NCBI GenBank assembly: GCA_040901495.1
Contig: JBBDYO010000061.1
Coordinates: forward strand, 1 to 17,569
DNA: 17,569 nt
Origin: VRUE01 sp040901495
GTDB lineage: Bacteria > Actinomycetota > Thermoleophilia > Solirubrobacterales > 70-9
Direction: 5' to 3'
In this document: in pieces, positions 5,039 to 13,823 of the stretch
Layout of the letters: each line of letters opens with the position of its first letter
Numbering within the stretch: the first letter of the stretch is position 1
Program-made: the position numbers and the translations under genes
The notes under the pieces: model-generated
What the model was told of the DNA's origin: nothing
Database searches by the model: none
What the model saw: the letters and a program-made list of their open reading frames with translations, nothing else

Positions 5039-6364
5039 ATGAGCGGCGAGGCGGCGGCGCTGACAGTGCGCGACGCGGCGCTGGATGGCGAGACCGTGGG
5101 AGTCCGCTGCCAGGACGGTGTGATTGCGGAGATCGGGCCCGACGTTGCCCCCGAGCGGGGCGACGAAGTCATCGACGCGGAGGGGGCGCCGCTGGTGCCC
5201 GCCCTGGTCAACGGCCACATCCACGCGGCGATGACGCTCTTCCGCGGCTACGGCGGGGACCTGCCCTTGATGCGGTGGCTGCAGGAGGTGGTTTGGCCGG
5301 TCGAGGCAAGGCTCGAGGCCGAGGACGTCTACTGGGGCACGCGCCTGGCCTGCCTGGAGATGATCCGCACCGGCACCGCGCGCTTCTGGGACATGTACTG
5401 GCAACCGGGAGCAACAGCGCGGGCGGTCGAAGACGCGGGCCTGCGGGCGACGATCGCTGGGCCGCTGTTCGATGCCGATGGCGGCACCGAGGGCATGAAG
5501 GCCACAGCACTGCGCAACCTGGAAGAGCTCGAGGGCTTTGGGCCGCGGATTGGACGGGGGCTGGCGCCCCACGCGATCTACACGGTGAGCGAAGAGCTGC
5601 TGAGCTGGATAGCCGAACTGGCGACAGAGCAATCGCTGCCCGTCCACATCCACCTCTCCGAGACCGAGGGGGAGGTGAGCGACTGCGTCGCGGCGCACGG
5701 CGTGCGGCCGGCCGCCTACCTCGACCGGCTGGGCATGTTGGGGGAGCGGACGGTCCTTGCTCACGGTGTCTGGCTCGACCGCGAGGAGCTGGAGCTGATC
5801 GCGGCGCGGGGCTGCACCATCGTCACCAACCCGGTTGCCAATATGAAGCTCGCGGTCGGCGGGCCTTTCCCCTACCCCGCGGCCCGCGAGGCGGGGGTCG
5901 CCGTCGGGCTCGGCACCGACGGCGCCGGCTCCAACGACTCGCTCGACCTCCTCTCCGACCTGAAGGCGTTTGCGCTGATCCAGCGCCACGCCGCCGGCGA
6001 CCCGACCGTGCTGCCCGCCGCGGAGGCCGTGGAGATCGCCACCGGCGCCCGCGCCCCCCTCCTCACCGACGAACTGCATCAACTTTTCAGCCCGGCAGAT
6101 AGAGAAGTTGATGCAGTTCGGGGTGGTGAGCGGGACCGACGGCTGCGGCCAGGGGCACCAGCGGACTTCCTGCTGCTGCGCCGCGATGCCTACGAGGTAG
6201 GCCTCGGTGACCTCGCCTCAGACCTCGTCTACGCCGCCAGCGGCTCGATCGTCGACACAACCGTCGTCGCCGGCCGAGTGCTGATGCGGAGCGGCGAGAT
6301 CGAGGGCGCGGCGGAAATCGTCGCTCAGGCCGCTGAGCGCGCTCGGCGGCTTGGAATCTCCTGA
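5039..6364 (+). CDS. mtaD: MTA/SAH deaminase-like amidohydrolase with in-frame palindrome insertion
   Basis: A 441-aa amidohydrolase-superfamily enzyme, closest to 5'-methylthioadenosine / S-adenosylhomocysteine deaminases, which convert the 6-amino purine to the 6-oxo form. Metal ligands: NGHIHAAM (His60, His62), VHIHLSETEGE (His203/His205, catalytic Glu208), LAHGVWL (His242) and GLGTDGAGSNDSLDL (Asp294). A conserved substrate His178 lies in LAPHAIYTVS. The N-terminal beta domain (1-55) and the C-terminal PADFLLL..D strand return to the composite beta domain. ATG 5039 is 7 nt after GGGGGAGG (5024-5031). Oddity: residues about 344-361 (DELHQLFSPADREVDAVR) lie between ATGARAPLL and LRPGAPADF, where the family usually has a short loop. 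They are encoded by a near-perfect palindrome, so they look like an insertion. The last 40 bp overlap the MFS gene on the other strand. Related guanine or hydroxydechloro-type deaminases are a weaker alternative. Confidence 0.85.
   Translation: MSGEAAALTVRDAALDGETVGVRCQDGVIAEIGPDVAPERGDEVIDAEGAPLVPALVNGHIHAAMTLFRGYGGDLPLMRWLQEVVWPVEARLEAEDVYWGTRLACLEMIRTGTARFWDMYWQPGATARAVEDAGLRATIAGPLFDADGGTEGMKATALRNLEELEGFGPRIGRGLAPHAIYTVSEELLSWIAELATEQSLPVHIHLSETEGEVSDCVAAHGVRPAAYLDRLGMLGERTVLAHGVWLDREELELIAARGCTIVTNPVANMKLAVGGPFPYPAAREAGVAVGLGTDGAGSNDSLDLLSDLKAFALIQRHAAGDPTVLPAAEAVEIATGARAPLLTDELHQLFSPADREVDAVRGGERDRRLRPGAPADFLLLRRDAYEVGLGDLASDLVYAASGSIVDTTVVAGRVLMRSGEIEGAAEIVAQAAERARRLGIS
6070..6120. 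repeat. In-frame palindromic insertion inside mtaD
   Basis: CGAACTGCATCAACTT (6070-6085) is a perfect 16-base inverted repeat of AAGTTGATGCAGTTCG (6105-6120). Pairing continues inward for 3 more positions (one T-G wobble), leaving a 13-base loop (6089-6101). The element is 51 bp, a multiple of three, and is translated without a stop. It is AT-richer than its surroundings and falls in a surface-loop position of the protein. It resembles a small palindromic or MITE-like repeat element. ACCGAC occurs on both sides (6065-6070 and 6135-6140). Confidence 0.8.
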
Positions 6365-7584
6365 CAGCGCGATCCGTCTGCTTGTGCGCGTCCGAGCGTG
6401 ACGCGGGCCGCCCAGGCTGCCGCGAGGCCGGCGGAAGCGGCGAGGAGCAGCGCGGCGCGCGGATCGTAGGCCTCCGCCAGCCAGCCGGCGAGGGGGCCGC
6501 CGATTGGCGTCGAGCCGAGGAACACCACCGAGTAGAGGGCCATCACGCGGCCGCGCATCTGGGGCTCGACCGAGAGCTGCAGAGAGGAGTTGATCGCCGC
6601 CGCGAAGGTCACCGCGGAAGCCCCGAGCAGAGCCACCACCGGGACCTCCAGCACCAGGCTCGGCATCACGGCCGCCAGCAGCGCGAGGATGCCGAAGGCA
6701 AACGCGGAGCCACCGATCAGGCGAGCGTCGGTGCGGCCGTGGGCGCCGGTCGCCAGGGCGCCGATCACCGAGCCGGCCCCCATCGCCGCGACCAGCGTCG
6801 CGTAGGCAGAGGCGCCACCGTCGAAGCTGAACCGCGCCAGCAACGGCAGGATCACCTGGAAGTTGAGGCCGAAGGTGCCGACAAGCGCCATCAGGCCGAG
6901 CGGCACGGCCAGCTCGGGCGTCTGGCGGACGTAGCGAAGGCCGGCGCGGATCGCCCCCCGCTCGCGCTTGGCAAGCGGCGCGGCGTTCAGCTGCGCCGGG
7001 TTCATCCGCCACAGCGCGAGGATCATCGCCACGAAGGTGAGTGAGTTGACGGCGAAGCAGGGCGCGACTCCGGCGGTGGCGATCAAGATCCCGGCCAGCG
7101 CCGGCCCCACCAGCCGCGCCGAATGGACCAGCACGCTGTTGAGGCTGACCGCGTTGACGACCCGATCGGGGCCGACCATCTCGATCGCGAAGCTCTGCCT
7201 GGTCGGGTTGTCGACCGCGTTGACCGTCCCGCGCACGAAGACCAGTGCGAAGACCATCCAGACCTCGACCGCACCCGATGCCGTCACCGCGAAAAGGGTG
7301 ATCGCGGGCAAGACCATCAGCGCCTGGGTGACCATCAGCACGCGGCGCTTCGAAAAGCGGTCGGCAAGCAGCCCGCCCCATGCACCAAACAGCAGGATCG
7401 GCAGGAACTGAAGCGCCGTGGTCATCCCGACGGCGACGCCGTCGCCGGTCAGCTCGAGGACCAGCCAGATCTCGGCGACCATCTGCATCCAGTTCCCCGA
7501 GAGCGAGACGATCTGCCCCGCGAAGTAACGGCGGTAGTTGGGGACGTTGAGCGAGTCGAGGCTGCGCCGCACCGCGGCGCTCAC
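6325..7584 (-). CDS. MFS exporter (MFS_3 / EntS-like)
   Basis: A 419-aa major facilitator with about 12 membrane helices. It opens MSAAVRRSLDSLNVPNYRRY, then FAGQIVSLSGNWMQMVAEIW, the usual start of MFS_3/EntS-like exporters. The loop 2-3 signature is GGLLADRFSKRRVLM; the mid-protein has DNPTRQSFAIEMVG and NAVSLNSVLVHSARLVGPALAG, both typical of this subfamily. Export of a small toxic compound is expected; the substrate is not readable. The start is GTG and shares GTGA with the stop of the MarR gene, so the two are translationally coupled. This is the common regulator-exporter pair, probably induced when MarR binds a ligand. The C-terminal tail (about QADGSRCQEIPSRRARSAA) is encoded antisense to the 3' end of mtaD over 40 bp. 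Confidence 0.9.
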   Translation of the reverse strand: MSAAVRRSLDSLNVPNYRRYFAGQIVSLSGNWMQMVAEIWLVLELTGDGVAVGMTTALQFLPILLFGAWGGLLADRFSKRRVLMVTQALMVLPAITLFAVTASGAVEVWMVFALVFVRGTVNAVDNPTRQSFAIEMVGPDRVVNAVSLNSVLVHSARLVGPALAGILIATAGVAPCFAVNSLTFVAMILALWRMNPAQLNAAPLAKRERGAIRAGLRYVRQTPELAVPLGLMALVGTFGLNFQVILPLLARFSFDGGASAYATLVAAMGAGSVIGALATGAHGRTDARLIGGSAFAFGILALLAAVMPSLVLEVPVVALLGASAVTFAAAINSSLQLSVEPQMRGRVMALYSVVFLGSTPIGGPLAGWLAEAYDPRAALLLAASAGLAAAWAARVTLGRAQADGSRCQEIPSRRARSAA

Positions 7585-8069
7585 CCTGACCTCCCAGGCC
7601 TCCCGGGCCTCGATCGCTGCGGCTCTTCCAGGATCCCCTCGAGGATCTCCGCCGCTCGTTCCAGCGCCTGGAGATCATCCTCGGGCAGGTCGCGCATGCG
7701 CCGGGCCAGGTAAGCGTTCTTGCGGCCACGCAGGCGGCGCAGCCGCTCGCGACCCGCCGCGTTGATGCTGACCAGGGCACTGCGGCCGTCGGCGGGGTCC
7801 GGGGTCCGGTCCACCAGCCCGGCCTCGAGCAGGACGCGCAGCGTCCGCGTGGCGGTTGGCCGTTTGACGCGCTCGATCTCCGCCAGCTCGCTCGGGGTCA
7901 ACGGCCCGTGGCGTTCCACGGTTGCCAGCGCCGAGGCCGCCGTCGGCGTCAGCTCGGTGCCTCCGGCACCCGCCGCCTCCTGCCGCAACCGCCGCGCCGT
8001 CCGCACAACCGCCAGCCGCAGCCTCGAGGCGGAGTCGGTCAGTGGAGTGTCTTGCGCTTTGCCGATCAT
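7581..8069 (-). CDS. MarR-family transcriptional regulator
   Basis: A 162-aa winged-helix repressor. The domain runs over about residues 14-140: LRLAVVRTARRLRQEAAG (dimer helix), LTPTAASALATVERHGPLTP, the helix-turn-helix SELAEIERVKRPTATRTLRV with LLEAGLVDR, the wing DPADGRSALVSINAAGRERL, and a C-terminal dimer helix LPEDDLQALERAAEILEGIL. It probably represses its own operon by binding the dyad 14-36 bp upstream of its ATG. It is co-transcribed with the MFS exporter, which it overlaps by 4 bp. MarR proteins of this type usually sense a phenolic or other hydrophobic ligand; the ligand here is unknown. The last residues (EPQRSRPGRPGRSG) are a disordered basic tail. Confidence 0.93.
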   Translation of the reverse strand: MIGKAQDTPLTDSASRLRLAVVRTARRLRQEAAGAGGTELTPTAASALATVERHGPLTPSELAEIERVKRPTATRTLRVLLEAGLVDRTPDPADGRSALVSINAAGRERLRRLRGRKNAYLARRMRDLPEDDLQALERAAEILEGILEEPQRSRPGRPGRSG

Positions 8070-8082
8070 TGGTTAGCTCTGG

Positions 8083-8105
8083 TAATTAGTTTAGCAAACT
8101 AGTTA
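8083..8105. promoter_or_regulatory. MarR operator dyad
   Basis: TAATTAGTTT (8083-8092) and AAACTAGTTA (8096-8105) are inverted repeats around an AGC centre, with 9 of 10 positions matching. The site is AT-rich in a GC-rich region and lies 14 bp before the marR ATG on the minus strand, overlapping the expected promoter (TAATTA- and TAACTA-like -10 sequences). Size and symmetry fit a MarR dimer, so autorepression is likely. Confidence 0.7.
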
Positions 8106-8128
8106 TCCGTGGCAGCCCAAAATGGGCC

Positions 8129-8143
8129 GAGGACGAAGTCCTC
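8129..8143 (-). terminator. Hairpin downstream of acs
   Basis: GAGGAC and GTCCTC form a perfect 6-bp stem with a 3-base loop, 24 bp after the acs stop codon. A second small hairpin (GCCC / GGGC, 8115-8127) follows and contains a short T run (ATTTT) in the acs direction. Together they probably separate acs from the marR operon. Confidence 0.45.
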
Positions 8144-8166
8144 AGCCTTCAGGTCAGGAGACGCGA

Positions 8167-10131
<1,965 letters not shown>

Positions 10132-10137
10132 GGGCAA

Positions 10138-10143
10138 AAGCTA
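10138..10143 (-). promoter_or_regulatory. Putative -10 box for leaderless acs transcript
   Basis: On the minus strand TAGCTT (10143-10138) is followed by 6 nt and then the acs ATG. No Shine-Dalgarno fits that ATG. The box lies in the 30-bp gap after the upstream NlpC/P60 stop codon, so acs may have its own promoter. No clear -35 is visible. Confidence 0.4.
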
Positions 10144-10161
10144 CCCCAGGGCGTGTCCTGA

Positions 10162-11403
10162 TTAGTAACCGCTTGGGTGGCGGGCTATGAACCCTTCGGG
10201 GGTGTAGACCGGCGAGGAGTGCCAGCGCGGGCCGGCGCCGCCGGAAGTGTCGAAAGCGAGGCCGGCGATCATCACCCAGGCGTGGCCGGAGTTCGCGTAG
10301 ACGGTGATCCACTTGCCGGCGCCCGGTTCGCCCCAGGTCGATAGACCGGTCGAGTCGAGTGGGCTTTCGAGGAAGCCGCCCCCGTGCAGGGCGAAGCTGA
10401 CCGCGCCCGAGCAGTCATAGCCCGAAGATTCGAAGGAGCCGTGGCCGCCGCCCCAGATGTAGGGGGTGGTGGCGATCGAGTTGGCGGCTTCGATCGCGGC
10501 CTGGACGGCGGGGGGAGCGGCAGCCGGGATGCTCACCTGGCTTTCGGAGATGAAGTCGGCGCTCTCCCCCGGCGTCAGCGGCGCCGGCGTCCCGGACGGG
10601 GCAGGCGCACCCGTGCTCGCGATCTGTTCGGAGATCGAGGAGAGGTTGGAGTTGAGCGCCTGTTCCCTGGACTCGAGCGATTCGAGTGCTTGCTGACGCT
10701 CTGCCTGGGCGGCTTTCAGTTCGGCGAAGCGTTCCCCAGCGGCAGCGCTGGCCTCCGTCGCTTCGCGCTCCTTGGCGGCAATCGTGTCGCGCGCCTCCTT
10801 GATCTGGAGGCGAACCGCAGTCATTCGCTTCACCGCCGCCCGTGCCTGGTCGCGCAGCTCCTTGACCCGGCCCGCAACAGCGTTGTCGTAGTCCTGAATC
10901 TGGTTGAGATATTCGGTGCGAGCGCTGACGTCCGACCAGCTCTCGGATTCGAGCACGATGCTGATCACGTCTGGGCTGCCGGTCTCGTAAATCGTGACGA
11001 GACGCTCGCGCAGGACGCTCAGCGCCCTCTCGAGCCGGGCGCGGGCCCGTGCCAGCCGCCGCTTCTCAGCTTCCAGCTCAGCAGTGGCGCGGTCGAGCTC
11101 AGCCTGCTTTTCCTCCAGTTCGGCCTCGAGCGCCGCCTGCTGCTGCCGCAAGCGAGACACTTCGCCAAGCATCGAGTCGATCGCCCTGTTCTGTTCGGCG
11201 ATCGTCGCGTTCAGCGAGCCCTGGCTCTGCCGCAGGTCATCGAGCTTGCCCTGCGTTTCGTCGAACTGCTCCTGAAGAGTCTCGGCCGGCGCCCCACTGG
11301 CGAGAGCGCCTATCGCACAGAGAATCGCCAGCAGCAGAAGCGTCGCCGGCAGCGACCGCCTTCTGGCCGCAGCGCGATCTGTAGTGGAGAGGAGAGCCCG
11401 CAT
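10162..11403 (-). CDS. Secreted coiled-coil NlpC/P60 peptidoglycan hydrolase
   Basis: A 413-aa exported cell-wall hydrolase (RipA/PcsB-like layout). A signal peptide runs from about 17 to 40 (RSLPATLLLLAILCAIGALA, cleavage near ASGAPAETL). A long coiled coil follows, in two parts (about 42-140 and 165-260), separated by the conserved linker LVTIYETGSPDVISIVLESE seen in PcsB-type proteins. A Pro/Ala linker (about 262-300) leads to the C-terminal NlpC/P60 domain. Its catalytic cysteine lies in SSGYDCSGAVSFAL (Cys331) and its histidine in NSGHAWVMI (His374), consistent with a gamma-D-Glu-diamino-acid endopeptidase; the TTPYIWGGG entry is also typical. The coiled coil probably keeps the enzyme off or ties it to an FtsEX-like activator. 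ATG 11403 was chosen for the GGGAG just upstream; ATG 11421 would add 6 residues. It lies downstream of the SHOCT gene, with a hairpin between. Confidence 0.92.
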   Translation of the reverse strand: MRALLSTTDRAAARRRSLPATLLLLAILCAIGALASGAPAETLQEQFDETQGKLDDLRQSQGSLNATIAEQNRAIDSMLGEVSRLRQQQAALEAELEEKQAELDRATAELEAEKRRLARARARLERALSVLRERLVTIYETGSPDVISIVLESESWSDVSARTEYLNQIQDYDNAVAGRVKELRDQARAAVKRMTAVRLQIKEARDTIAAKEREATEASAAAGERFAELKAAQAERQQALESLESREQALNSNLSSISEQIASTGAPAPSGTPAPLTPGESADFISESQVSIPAAAPPAVQAAIEAANSIATTPYIWGGGHGSFESSGYDCSGAVSFALHGGGFLESPLDSTGLSTWGEPGAGKWITVYANSGHAWVMIAGLAFDTSGGAGPRWHSSPVYTPEGFIARHPSGY

Positions 11404-11479
11404 CGACTCCCGCCCGCCCATGAACCACGAGCGCCGGCGGGAGCCGAGCAGGCTACAGAAATCGCCGAAAAACTGTTAA

Positions 11480-11502
11480 GAGTTGCTAATAACCTGCAAC
11501 TC
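11480..11502 (-). terminator. Intrinsic terminator after the SHOCT gene
   Basis: Read on the minus strand, GAGTTGC (11502-11496) pairs with GCAACTC (11486-11480), 7 bp with a 9-nt loop. It is followed by TTAACAGTTTTT, a T-rich tail. It sits 21 bp after the SHOCT-gene stop and about 80 bp before the NlpC/P60 start, so that gene probably has its own promoter. Confidence 0.5.
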
Positions 11503-11522
11503 CCCTTGCAAAAGAGGGCTTT

Positions 11523-11915
11523 TTAGGCCAGCAGCTTGGCCTTTGCGCGCTCGAACTCCTCTCCGGTGATCGCGCCCTTCTCCTTCAGGTCATTGAGCTT
11601 GTGCAGCTCATCGGCCGGCGAGGAATGGGCCTGTTCCCGAACGTAGGTGTCGAAATGCTGTTTCGCCTCGGCTTGCGCCTTGATCGCGCGATCGCGCATC
11701 CCGGAGCCGCGGGCGATCAGGTAGATCAGCGCGGTCAGGAACGGGATGAAGACCAGGAACAGCACCCAGGCGGCCTTCCCCCAGCCCGAGAGCTCGTGGT
11801 CGCGGAAGAGGTCGGAGAGGATCGTGATCAGGATCCAGATCCAGATCACGAAGAAGAAAATCTCGAAGGCAATGAGGAGTACTTCCCCAAAGCCGATCTC
11901 GGCGAGTGGCAACAC
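11523..11915 (-). CDS. PLDc_N / SHOCT domain membrane protein
   Basis: A 130-aa protein with two membrane helices (about 11-33, EVLLIAFEIFFFVIWIWILI, and 47-68, AAWVLFLVFIPFLTALIYLI) flanking SDLFRDHELSGWGKA, the hallmark of the phospholipase D-nuclease N-terminal (PLDc_N) family. The cytoplasmic C-terminus carries a SHOCT domain (about 101-130: ADELHKLNDLKEKGAITGEE, then FERAKAKLLA), a short module often attached to other domains and thought to mediate oligomerisation. No catalytic PLD motif (HKD) is present, so it is not a nuclease. The start was set to GTG 11915 because AGGAAAGG lies about 8 nt upstream and related proteins begin right before the first helix. A longer version from GTG 11957 has no ribosome site. 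Role unknown, possibly envelope stress. Confidence 0.85.
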   Translation of the reverse strand: MLPLAEIGFGEVLLIAFEIFFFVIWIWILITILSDLFRDHELSGWGKAAWVLFLVFIPFLTALIYLIARGSGMRDRAIKAQAEAKQHFDTYVREQAHSSPADELHKLNDLKEKGAITGEEFERAKAKLLA

Positions 11916-12057
11916 TGGAAAGTCCTTTCCTAGGCGAGCGGATATCGGCGTTGACACCGATCAGATGCCTCACGCTACTGGCCACATCCGCTCAGCGCAT
12001 CGGAAAATTCGACCGGACGGAGCGGGCGGGGAATGCCGATGGCGACCTGGCCGGGGC

Positions 12058-12798
12058 TCAGAGTCGCTGCGCGAACAGCACCGCGGCCACTGTGGTGGCG
12101 AGATTGAGGCTCGAGACGCCATCGCGCATGGGAATGCCGAGGCGCGCGTCGGCGCGCTCGAGCAGCGCGTCGCTGAGGCCGTAGCGCTCGCTGCCAAAGG
12201 CGAGGACGGCACGGGGCGGCAGCTCGGACGGGCGCAGGTCCTCCCCACCCGGGTCGATCGCCACCAGCGGCCGATCGCTCTCCGGCAAGCCCTCGACCGA
12301 GGCTACGGGCAACGCGAAGTGGAGGCCGGCCGCGCCGCGCAGGGCATCGGGGTGCCAGGGATCGTTGCCACCGGTGGTGAAAACGCCCGCCGCGTCGGCC
12401 GCGGCGGCCACTCGCACGCAGGCCCCCATGTTTCCCATCGTGCGCGGATCCTCGAGCAGGACCAGCGGGGCGGGTCGGGGGTCGCGGAGCACCCCCGCCA
12501 CATCCACATCGGGGCGACGAGCTATCGCGACGGCTCCGGTGGAGGGTGCCTGCGGGACCAGCTCGGCGAGCACGTCGGTGCTGACGGCGGTCACCCGTTC
12601 GGCCAGGGACCCAGCCAGATCGGGCGCAAACTCCTCAGCCATCAGCTCCAGCTCCCGCGGGCTGGAGGCGACCGCCTCCGAGATCTCAGCGCCGAAGCGC
12701 AGCGCGTGCTTGAGGGCGTGGAAGCCCTCCAGAACAGCCAGGCTCGAGTCCCGCCGCGCCGTCCGGAAACGACGGATCAGGTCCGCAGAGTCGCTCAC
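12058..12798 (-). CDS. SpoU/TrmH-family RNA 2'-O-methyltransferase
   Basis: A 246-aa SPOUT-class methyltransferase transferring a methyl group from SAM to a ribose 2'-OH of rRNA or tRNA. The N-terminal substrate-binding part (about 1-100) includes FRTARRDSSLAVLEGFHALK (the L30e-like region, LxEGxx.L). The knotted catalytic domain follows: motif 1 LVLLEDPRTMGNMGACVRVA (Asn123, Arg129), motif 2 LAFGSERYGLS (GSERYG at 202-207), and motif 3 IPMRDGVSSLNLATTVAAVL (Ile222, Asn232). It resembles TsnR/RlmB more than classical TrmH in having the extra N-domain; the target nucleotide cannot be assigned. GTG 12798 is the best start, with only GGGGCG as a weak ribosome site. It begins 28 bp after the DUF488 stop codon, so the two are probably co-transcribed. 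Confidence 0.9.
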   Translation of the reverse strand: MSDSADLIRRFRTARRDSSLAVLEGFHALKHALRFGAEISEAVASSPRELELMAEEFAPDLAGSLAERVTAVSTDVLAELVPQAPSTGAVAIARRPDVDVAGVLRDPRPAPLVLLEDPRTMGNMGACVRVAAAADAAGVFTTGGNDPWHPDALRGAAGLHFALPVASVEGLPESDRPLVAIDPGGEDLRPSELPPRAVLAFGSERYGLSDALLERADARLGIPMRDGVSSLNLATTVAAVLFAQRL

Positions 12799-12826
12799 CG
12801 CCCCATCATGACGAGCGAGGCGTCGA

Positions 12827-13273
12827 TCAGAGATGCAGCGCCTTGAGATCGGGCCAGTGCTCGGCCAGGTACTCGCAAATGAGGCGGCGATGGCAATGCT
12901 CCGCCGTGACCTCACTGCAGAGCAGGGCGGTTGGCGCCTTGAAGTCGTCTTGCTGCAGAGCGGTCTCGATTTCGCGCTCCGCCATCAGCTCCTGGAAGCC
13001 GGCCACGTATGACTCCCAAGCGCCCTTGGCCTTCCTGTCCCTCCTGTACTCGTCGAGCAGCTCTTCGGTTGGCGCGAGCAGTGGCTCGTGCGCATACTCG
13101 GCATCGGCAAGCTCCTTGAGGAGGTAGGGAAGGTCCCTCGACTTGGCGAAGCCGGAGAACGGCGAGGAGTGGTAGAGGCGCGTGTCGAGGAGGCGCTTGA
13201 CGCCGGCGTTCTTCAGGCGGTCGAAAAAGAACTCCGCAGTCGTCTGCGTAAAGCCGATCGTGTAGATCCTCAT
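12827..13273 (-). CDS. DUF488 family protein
   Basis: A 148-aa DUF488 protein. It opens MRIYTIGFTQTTAEFFFDRL; the family begins with (I/L)YTIG.(S/T). A middle region has LLDTRLYHSSPFSGFAK (the D-x-R motif, Asp30, Arg32). The C-terminal signature is LLCSEVTAEHCHRRLICEYL, with Cys119, Glu121, Cys127, His128 and Arg129 forming the C-x-E...CHR motif. The family is widespread and biochemically uncharacterised; the conserved Cys/His set suggests a catalytic or metal site, but no reaction is established. The start was moved to ATG 13273 because AAGGAG abuts an earlier ATG (13279) and gives a proper 6-nt spacing only for 13273. It is divergent from the glyoxalase gene across about 140 bp and is followed by the RNA methyltransferase gene on the same strand. 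Confidence 0.87.
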   Translation of the reverse strand: MRIYTIGFTQTTAEFFFDRLKNAGVKRLLDTRLYHSSPFSGFAKSRDLPYLLKELADAEYAHEPLLAPTEELLDEYRRDRKAKGAWESYVAGFQELMAEREIETALQQDDFKAPTALLCSEVTAEHCHRRLICEYLAEHWPDLKALHL

Positions 13274-13402
13274 ATCCATCTCCTTCACAGCCGTTTCCGT
13301 GGATCCTGCGCAAGAACGCGTTGCCTGAGAGACGTATACCCCGCGCGCTCCGCTACCCCGAGAAGATCGAATCGCGATGTAGGCGCGCCTGCCCATCTGA
13401 GC

Positions 13403-13408
13403 TAGCCT
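13403..13408 (+). promoter_or_regulatory. Putative -10 box for a leaderless transcript
   Basis: TAGCCT is followed by 6 nt and then ATG 13415; the predicted first transcribed base is the A of the ATG. No Shine-Dalgarno precedes this ATG. Confidence 0.4.
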
Positions 13409-13414
13409 GCGGCG

Positions 13415-13792
13415 ATGGCCACCTTTCTCCACACCTGCTACCGGATCGGCGACATCGATCGCTCGGTCGCCTTCTACGAGAAGCTCGGCTTCGCGGAGGT
13501 CGCGCGGATGCCGATCGGCGACGAGGCGATCAACGTCTTCATGGGCCTGCCCGGTGAAGACCCACGCCTCGAGCTGACCTACAACCACGGCGTCGACTCC
13601 TACGACCTCGGCACCGGCTACAACCACATCGCGCTGGCGGTCGACGACCTCGACGGAACCCTGGAGCAGCTTGCCGGCGAAGGCGTCGATCCCGAGAAGC
13701 CGCCCTACCGACCCGGCGGCCGAACCGAGGGCCACCGCATCTGCTTCGTCCGCGATCCCGACGGCTACCGCATCGAGCTGATCGGCGAGTAG
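13415..13792 (+). CDS. Glyoxalase-fold (VOC) protein, lactoylglutathione lyase-like
   Basis: A 125-aa vicinal-oxygen-chelate protein with the two beta-alpha-beta-beta-beta modules of glyoxalase I. Metal-ligand candidates sit where expected: His6 (FLHTCYRI), Glu53 (RLELTYN), His71 (YNHIALAV) and Glu121 (YRIELIGE). The segments DIDRSVAFYEKLGF and VRDPDGYRIELI are classical for the family, and the H/E/H/E set matches GloA. The natural thiol in actinobacteria is not glutathione but mycothiol or another low-mass thiol, so the exact substrate is uncertain; detoxification of methylglyoxal adducts is the family-based expectation. ATG 13415 gives the exact family start. Its nearest downstream neighbour is glnB, but a promoter-like pair and a stem-loop lie between them. 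Confidence 0.88.
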   Translation: MATFLHTCYRIGDIDRSVAFYEKLGFAEVARMPIGDEAINVFMGLPGEDPRLELTYNHGVDSYDLGTGYNHIALAVDDLDGTLEQLAGEGVDPEKPPYRPGGRTEGHRICFVRDPDGYRIELIGE

Positions 13793-13794
13793 CT

Positions 13795-13823
13795 TGACCC
13801 TCCGCCTCGGGCGGCGTTAGGCT
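13795..13823 (+). promoter_or_regulatory. Putative promoter of glnB-amtB
   Basis: TTGACC (13795-13800) and TAGGCT (13818-13823) are separated by 17 nt, the best sigma70-like pair in the window. A start near 13830 would give a leader of about 90 nt. The region can also form CGGGCGG / CCGCCCG (13808-13814 with 13829-13835), which may instead be a terminator of the preceding gene. No T-tract follows. Confidence 0.5.

Noticed and set aside
4306..5220. 304-aa minus-strand frame opposite the phosphorylase
   Set aside because: The plus strand carries all phosphorylase motifs; the minus frame has none.
6065..6140. ACCGAC on both sides of the palindrome as a target-site duplication
   Set aside because: The two copies are 70 bp apart, so removing one copy plus the insert would shift the frame and destroy the conserved LRPGAPADF strand. 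Probably coincidence.
6218..7780. 520-aa minus-strand frame across the MFS and MarR genes
   Set aside because: Arg/Gly-rich shadow of the MFS and MarR frames with no recognisable motif.
8128..8145. Hammerhead-ribozyme-like core near GAGGACGAAGTCCTC
   Set aside because: It is only a simple hairpin; the CUGANGA and GAAA core elements and flanking helices are absent. A terminator is a simpler reading.
11523..11915. Phospholipase D activity for the PLDc_N protein
   Set aside because: Only the N-terminal membrane module is present; no HKD catalytic motif.
11746..12846. 366-aa plus-strand frame over the SHOCT and methyltransferase genes
   Set aside because: Composition typical of an antisense shadow; it spans two well-supported minus-strand genes and their gap.
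13274..13735. N-terminal extension of the DUF488 protein up to 13735
   Set aside because: It would run through the glyoxalase gene and adds no recognisable domain; the ribosome site and family start support ATG 13273.
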